NCBI RefSeq assembly: GCF_902364365.1
Contig: NZ_CABJDN010000006.1
Location: 372,001 to 436,000 of the forward strand
Direction: 5' to 3'
Length of the DNA: 64,000 nucleotides
DNA from: Bacteroides intestinalis
GTDB taxonomy: Bacteria > Bacteroidota > Bacteroidia > Bacteroidales > Bacteroidaceae
Shown: piece after piece, positions 59,695 to 64,000 of the stretch
How positions within the stretch are numbered: position 1 is the stretch's first letter
How the letters are laid out: every line of letters begins with the position of its first letter
Notes under the pieces: generated by a model
Databases searched by the model: none
Told to the model about the DNA's origin: nothing
Seen by the model: the letters and a program-made list of their open reading frames with translations, nothing else
Program-made: the position numbers and the translations under genes

Positions 59695-60450
59695 TTATTT
59701 GTTTTTCTTTCGTGTGACAATATAAATAGGGTGGTACGTCAGAGTGACATTTCCATCTTCCCGACTGAATTGCTCTGTGTATCCGTTGCAGAAGGTCTGT
59801 AACCGTCCTCGTGTCCATACTTTCTTTTCCGTTCCTGTTACTCCGGTTTCTTTCAGATGTTGCAATACCTGGAGTGGAGTATTAAAGGGGAGAGAAACTA
59901 TTTCCTCTTCCGCGTATACAGTCTCAAAATGAGGAGCAAGCAGTTCTTTCAACGTTTCTATCGGCAGATACTCAAGCCCATGTCCGGTGAGTGTACGGAT
60001 TTCGCGCATATTCTCAGTGCCAAAAGTACTGAAAGCTAAATAACCGTCTTCTGACAGGAAACGATGACAACGTGCGAAGAACGTTTCTGGATCATTGAAC
60101 CATTGCAGTGTAGAACAGGAAGTAATTAAATCCGTTCCTTCGGGAAAGTCCAAGGCTTCGGCATCTCCGGGAATGAATTGCACCATATTTTGTGGAAGCA
60201 AATCAGCAAGACATTCTTTCATCTCCGAACATAGATCATTCAGCAGCAAACTTTCCGGTTCTAGCTTGTCCAACAATAACCTGGAATAACTGCCTGTACC
60301 ACATCCAAATTCCACAATACGATGAAAGAGGAAAGTATGCTCTGTCAGTAGCCGTAACATTTTCTCGGCTACTTGTTGCTGTACCCGTGCTTCGCGTGAG
60401 TAGGTATCCCGTGCACGGGCAAATCGTTCTGCAATCAATCTTTTGTCCAT
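59695..60450 (-). CDS. bioC: malonyl-ACP O-methyltransferase
   Basis: The 251-residue SAM-dependent methyltransferase has the SAM motif VEFGCGTGSYSRLL near residue 47, FPEGTDLITSCSTLQWFND near residue 112, and an N-terminus with ARARDTYSREARVQQQVAE as in BioC. It methylates malonyl-ACP to start pimelate synthesis. Its start overlaps the bioG stop by 16 bp (60435-60450). Its partner in removing the methyl group is BioG, encoded immediately upstream. Confidence 0.9.
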   Translation of the reverse strand: MDKRLIAERFARARDTYSREARVQQQVAEKMLRLLTEHTFLFHRIVEFGCGTGSYSRLLLDKLEPESLLLNDLCSEMKECLADLLPQNMVQFIPGDAEALDFPEGTDLITSCSTLQWFNDPETFFARCHRFLSEDGYLAFSTFGTENMREIRTLTGHGLEYLPIETLKELLAPHFETVYAEEEIVSLPFNTPLQVLQHLKETGVTGTEKKVWTRGRLQTFCNGYTEQFSREDGNVTLTYHPIYIVTRKKNK

Positions 60451-61127
60451 ATATCCTGCAAATAGTATCGGAACAGTTCAACTTGATAATGAGCATCTTC
60501 CGTATAATGTACCCGTATCTTTTTCCGGTTATTCTCTTCTTCTTTACGCCAGGCATTCAGTTGATTGTCGGGTGGAATGATACGGTCGTTACTTCCCACT
60601 ACTGCTTGTTGCCAATGGAACGAGATGGCAGGTTGTGCGAGATACATGCGTTCTATTTCTGCCAGTTCTTCTTTCAGTTCTTCCAATGGTCGTTTGGGAG
60701 TAATATTCAGAAACTCTTTGAATGCCTCTCCGTTGAAGCACATCCTTCTTAGAAACTTATTCAGGGAAGGACCTGTCAACCCTTCCAGGGTTCCGTGATA
60801 AATAACGGATGGAATGCCACACATATCATCAATAGGATAGGGAGTACCGTTAATGGCTATACTATTTTTGATTATGAGATCTGCTTCCTGTAATTTATCC
60901 ATTACCCGAGATGCAGCCCATACACCCATTGACCAACCGATGACATTGATCTCCTTATATCCTTTCAGTAATGAAGCATCAAAATCCAGTGTCCGGTAAT
61001 CGTAACAGAGCATATAATCACTGTCCGCAGGTTGATAATCTTTGAATGGCGTTTTATCGGCTCCCCAACCGGCAAAAAATAGCAATAGCCGGGGATGCCT
61101 GTCTTTTATTATATAAACTTGTTTCAT
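60435..61127 (-). CDS. bioG: pimeloyl-ACP methyl ester esterase
   Basis: The 230-residue alpha/beta hydrolase belongs to the DUF452/BioG family. It starts LLLFFAGWGADKTPFKDYQP, has the nucleophile elbow NVIGWSMGVWAA (Ser near residue 85), NGTPYPIDD, and ends with the His region TEDAHYQVELFRYYLQD. It cleaves the methyl ester of pimeloyl-ACP, the role of BioH in Escherichia coli. It lies between bioF and bioC and overlaps bioC. The bioF-bioG gap holds a small word-repeat palindrome. Confidence 0.9.
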   Translation of the reverse strand: MKQVYIIKDRHPRLLLFFAGWGADKTPFKDYQPADSDYMLCYDYRTLDFDASLLKGYKEINVIGWSMGVWAASRVMDKLQEADLIIKNSIAINGTPYPIDDMCGIPSVIYHGTLEGLTGPSLNKFLRRMCFNGEAFKEFLNITPKRPLEELKEELAEIERMYLAQPAISFHWQQAVVGSNDRIIPPDNQLNAWRKEEENNRKKIRVHYTEDAHYQVELFRYYLQDIWTKD

Positions 61128-61148
61128 AATCCTGTATGCTTTTTAAGG

Positions 61149-61205
61149 TACGCGGACGATGCGGATGAAAAATAAAAATCCGTGTTCGTCCGTTTCATTC
61201 GCGTA
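61149..61205. repeat. word-repeat palindrome G (about 11-bp unit) within the bio operon
   Basis: TACGCGGACGA then TGCGGATGAAA (from 61149) face the complement arm. That arm, complemented from 61205, reads TACGCGAATGA, AACGGACGAAC, ACGGATTTT. It fills most of the 79-bp gap between bioF and bioG, starting 2 bp after the bioF stop codon on the minus strand. Confidence 0.7.
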
Positions 61206-61206
61206 T

Positions 61207-62361
61207 CTATATAATTATTTTTATCAATTCCCTGATTTCTTCTTCCCTTATCTCCGCCGTCAACGAAAAACGAATGCGTGATGTCCCCTCCGGAACTGTA
61301 GGAGGCCGTACCGGCAAGGCATAAAAACCATGCCGTTGTAACTCTTCCGCCTTTAGAATCGTGTCTGAGCTTTTCCCTACAATCATCGGTACTATATAAC
61401 TGTCACTCGGACAAGTATATCCTTTTTCTTTTAAAGCTTTGCGAAGGATATTGCTGATGTTTTTTAAATGTATTCTTCGCTCCCTGAATCCGGCCAATCG
61501 CCGCACAACAAACAAAGTCCATGCGATATTTACCGGAGGAAGAGCTGTTGTAAAAATAAGTGTCCGCATCCTGTTTACCAGATACTCCCGAATGGTGCGC
61601 CGGCAAACGATATATGCTCCGGCTGATGCGGCTGCTTTGCCAAAAGTCCCTACCAGAAAATCAATCTCCCGAATACATCTGGCTTCTTCAGCGCAACCCA
61701 GTCCTTGTTCACCTCGCGCTCCGAAAGCGTGTGCTTCATCCACGTAGAGTAACACATTCTCATACATATGTTTCAGTCGTACCAGTTCTTTCAGATCGGC
61801 TATATCTCCGTCCATGCTGAAAATGCTTTCGGTGACGATAATCACCTGTCTGTATGCTGCATGATTTTCAGCCAGTAATCGTTCCAGTTGTTTCAGGTCA
61901 TTATGCCGGTAACGGATATATTTTGCTGTTGAAAGTCGAATACCGTCAATCAGGCTTGCGTGTACCAGTTTATCTGCCAGTATCAGGGTCTGTGCGTCGC
62001 TTACGGCAGGCAGAATACCTGCATTAGCGTGATAACCACTGTTGAATACCAGTGCTGTTTCAGTTCCGAAGAGTTCTGCGAGCGTCTGTTCCAGTTTCTC
62101 ATAGATGGTGAAGTTACCTGTCAATAGACGTGATGAGGAGGATGTTGGCAAAAAACTGTCGGCTGTCAGTTCTTTCAGAAACTCTTCCCGTAAGGTCCGG
62201 TCTGTAGCCAGTCCCAGATAATCATTAGAGGAAAGATTTAGCATTCGCTGTCCGTTTGCGATGACATCCTGTCCTTCATGGATCAGGTTGGGCAATGTCC
62301 GCAGATTACTGCTTTCTTTCAGTTCTTGCAGCTCCTGCTGCATTTGCTCTATTATACTCAT
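61207..62361 (-). CDS. bioF: 8-amino-7-oxononanoate synthase
   Basis: The 384-residue PLP enzyme of the alpha-oxoamine synthase family has [63 protein letters not shown], and the PLP-lysine region [17 protein letters not shown]. It condenses pimeloyl-ACP with alanine. The start at 62361 ([14 protein letters not shown]) overlaps the bioBA stop codon by 4 bp (ATGA). A longer in-frame extension to 62472 lies inside bioBA and is not supported. Confidence 0.93.
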   Translation of the reverse strand: MSIIEQMQQELQELKESSNLRTLPNLIHEGQDVIANGQRMLNLSSNDYLGLATDRTLREEFLKELTADSFLPTSSSSRLLTGNFTIYEKLEQTLAELFGTETALVFNSGYHANAGILPAVSDAQTLILADKLVHASLIDGIRLSTAKYIRYRHNDLKQLERLLAENHAAYRQVIIVTESIFSMDGDIADLKELVRLKHMYENVLLYVDEAHAFGARGEQGLGCAEEARCIREIDFLVGTFGKAAASAGAYIVCRRTIREYLVNRMRTLIFTTALPPVNIAWTLFVVRRLAGFRERRIHLKNISNILRKALKEKGYTCPSDSYIVPMIVGKSSDTILKAEELQRHGFYALPVRPPTVPEGTSRIRFSLTAEIREEEIRELIKIII

Positions 62362-64000
62362 TCCATTTCTCCTATAATCTTCAACAATCCGCTTGTCAGC
62401 TTTGTCAATTGCTCCGGTTCTATGATAAACGGTGGCATGATGTATACCAGTTTTCCAAAGGGGCGTACCCAAATGCCTTCTTCCACAAATCGTTTCTGCA
62501 TCCAGGCCATGTCTACTGGGTCTTGTACTTCAATCACTCCGATGGCACCCAATACACGGACATCTGCTACCTGCGGAAGTAGTAGTGCTGGTTCCAGTTC
62601 ACGCCACAACTGTTCTTCAATGCGGCTCACTTTTCCCTGCCAGTCATATTTGGGTGAAGTCAGCAAGCGTATGGAGGCGCATGCCACTGCACATGCCAGT
62701 GGGTTTCCCATAAATGTGGGGCCATGCATGAAAGCTCCCGGTGCGTGATTGGAAATCGCATCCGCTACTTCATTTGTGGTCAGTACTGCAGATAGAGTCA
62801 TGTATCCACCCGTCAGTGCTTTTCCTATGCACATAATATCCGGTTCCACGCCTGCATATTCCCAAGCAAACATCTTACCTGTACGTCCGAATCCAGTGGC
62901 TATTTCATCAAAGATCAGTAATATATTATATTCCTTGCATATTCTGGCCGCTTCCCGCAAGAATTGCGGATGATAGAACCACATGCCGCCTGCACCCTGA
63001 ACGATGGGTTCCAGAATCAGTGCTGCCAGTTCCTCATGATGTTTTTCTATAATATCCAGCAGTTCCAGTGCATCATCCGCATCCCAGTCGCCATCGAACC
63101 GTGATTGCGGACGGGAAGAAAAGTACCGTATCGGTAATGCCGAACCGAACAGGGAATGCATTCCAGTCACGGGATCGCATACGGACATTGCATTCCAGGT
63201 ATCTCCGTGATAACCGCGCCGGATGGTTACAAAATTACTTTTTTTAGCCAGATGTGCTCGATTCGGAGCTGACTGACTTATGGCATACCAATACTGTACA
63301 GCCATTTTCATAGCTACCTCCACAGCTACCGAACCTGAGTCTGCATAAAATATCTTTTGCATGGATGGCGGTACAAGTGGCAACAGTAATTTACCCAGTT
63401 CTATGGCCGGGTCATGTGTCAGTCCACCGAACATGACGTGCGACATTTTTTCCGTTTGCTCCCGGAGAGCCTGATTCAGTACCGGGTTATTGTATCCGTG
63501 CACCATGCACCACCAGGAAGACATGCCTTCTATGAGTACCTGTCCGTTTTCCAGTGTAATGGTTGCCCCGTCTCCGCGTTTCACTTTATATACAGGGAGT
63601 GGGTTGGTGGCCGATGTATAAGGATGCCATAAATGTTCCCTGTCGAATTGTGAGTCGCTGAAACGATATCCCGCATCTTCTATCAGCGCTTTGTCTTCCG
63701 AAACTTTAGATCCGAGAGTAGTCAGCAAATCTCCCACGATGGCAGAGTTCACACCTATGTACAAGGATTTTTTCACAGCTTCTTTTGTCAGCTGAGAACG
63801 CCCTCCTGCAAATCGCAGATAAGCTGTCGGATTGATGAAACGGAACAAAGCAATGGTGGTCAGCACTTCTTCTTCTGTCAGTTGAGTTTGGTTTTCCAGC
63901 GGTGTTCCCGGGATGGGTTGCAACAGATTCAGGGGAATGGAAGGTACTTCCAAATCTCTCAATGTAAAGGCAAATTCAATTCGTTGTTCAGCTGTCTCTC
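62358..64000 (-). CDS. bioBA: biotin synthase-DAPA aminotransferase fusion (BioB-BioA), 5' part missing
   Basis: The frame runs in from beyond base 64000 and ends at 62358. Its first 110 visible residues are the C-terminal part of biotin synthase: [46 protein letters not shown] and [11 protein letters not shown]. The rest is a complete Bio[67 protein letters not shown] and [10 protein letters not shown] with the PLP lysine. So one polypeptide does both DAPA transamination and the final sulfur insertion. There is no stop or frameshift between the parts. The radical-SAM CxxxCxxC part lies outside the window. bioF overlaps the stop codon by 4 bp. Confidence 0.93.
   Translation of the reverse strand, partial: ETAEQRIEFAFTLRDLEVPSIPLNLLQPIPGTPLENQTQLTEEEVLTTIALFRFINPTAYLRFAGGRSQLTKEAVKKSLYIGVNSAIVGDLLTTLGSKVSEDKALIEDAGYRFSDSQFDREHLWHPYTSATNPLPVYKVKRGDGATITLENGQVLIEGMSSWWCMVHGYNNPVLNQALREQTEKMSHVMFGGLTHDPAIELGKLLLPLVPPSMQKIFYADSGSVAVEVAMKMAVQYWYAISQSAPNRAHLAKKSNFVTIRRGYHGDTWNAMSVCDPVTGMHSLFGSALPIRYFSSRPQSRFDGDWDADDALELLDIIEKHHEELAALILEPIVQGAGGMWFYHPQFLREAARICKEYNILLIFDEIATGFGRTGKMFAWEYAGVEPDIMCIGKALTGGYMTLSAVLTTNEVADAISNHAPGAFMHGPTFMGNPLACAVACASIRLLTSPKYDWQGKVSRIEEQLWRELEPALLLPQVADVRVLGAIGVIEVQDPVDMAWMQKRFVEEGIWVRPFGKLVYIMPPFIIEPEQLTKLTSGLLKIIGEME

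Noticed and set aside
1..64000. tRNA, rRNA, insertion sequences, integrases, phage genes
   Set aside because: None recognised on either strand; the window looks like stable chromosome with lineage-specific clusters.

Overview
The window comes from a gut Bacteroides-type genome (Bacteroidota). The evidence is promoters with a TAnnTTTG -7 box, a SusC/SusD pair with an ECF sigma/FecR switch, hybrid two-component kinases, a BioB-BioA fusion and very little Shine-Dalgarno signal. No rRNA, tRNA, CRISPR array, transposase or phage gene was recognised. Both ends cut genes: the 5' end of alanine dehydrogenase at base 1 and a bioB-bioA fusion at base 64000.

Layout. 1-6 kb: ald (partial), a small membrane protein, an M23 peptidase, a C69 peptidase and a phosphohexomutase. 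6-11 kb: a convergent gap with two large hairpins, nudC, a multi-PAS hybrid kinase, a decayed GNAT copy and an intact GNAT gene. 11.3-16.6 kb: a TonB-dependent receptor in one unit with a LytTR response regulator, a LytS-type kinase and a second LytS-like protein that has lost its catalytic residues. 16.6-23 kb: an ACT protein, an ABC-F ATPase with a long structured leader, a GAF/PAS hybrid kinase, cytidine deaminase and a glucosaminidase-LysM protein. 23.2-29.4 kb: ECF sigma, FecR, SusC with an STN domain, and SusD, with no enzyme genes.

29.9-50.8 kb is the most unusual part: one HlyD-type adaptor, one LolD/MacB-type ATPase, one DUF2807 protein and fourteen FtsX/MacB-type permeases arranged as seven alternating pairs (A then B). 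The run has two transcription units, HlyD plus pairs 1-3 and ATPase plus pairs 4-7 with DUF2807. Each is preceded by the same composite control region: two 13-bp half-elements flanking GGG, then exactly 50 bp to a sigma-54-like TTGGCA...TTTnG promoter. This suggests an NtrC-type, co-induced envelope export or stress system whose subunits are split over two operons. A sensor kinase with a substrate-binding-protein-like periplasmic domain follows, but its response regulator is not in the window.

53.6-64 kb: a sugar-isomerase-like protein, an aminotransferase, a LolC/E-type permease, a family 2 glycosyltransferase and the biotin operon (bioBA fusion, bioF, bioG, bioC, bioD) on the minus strand.

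A second recurrent signal lies between genes. At least seven loci carry palindromes, most of them directly after a stop codon, whose arms are tandem copies of a short word (7, 9, 11 or about 22 bp). The word differs at every locus while the architecture is the same. I do not recognise this as a named repeat family.
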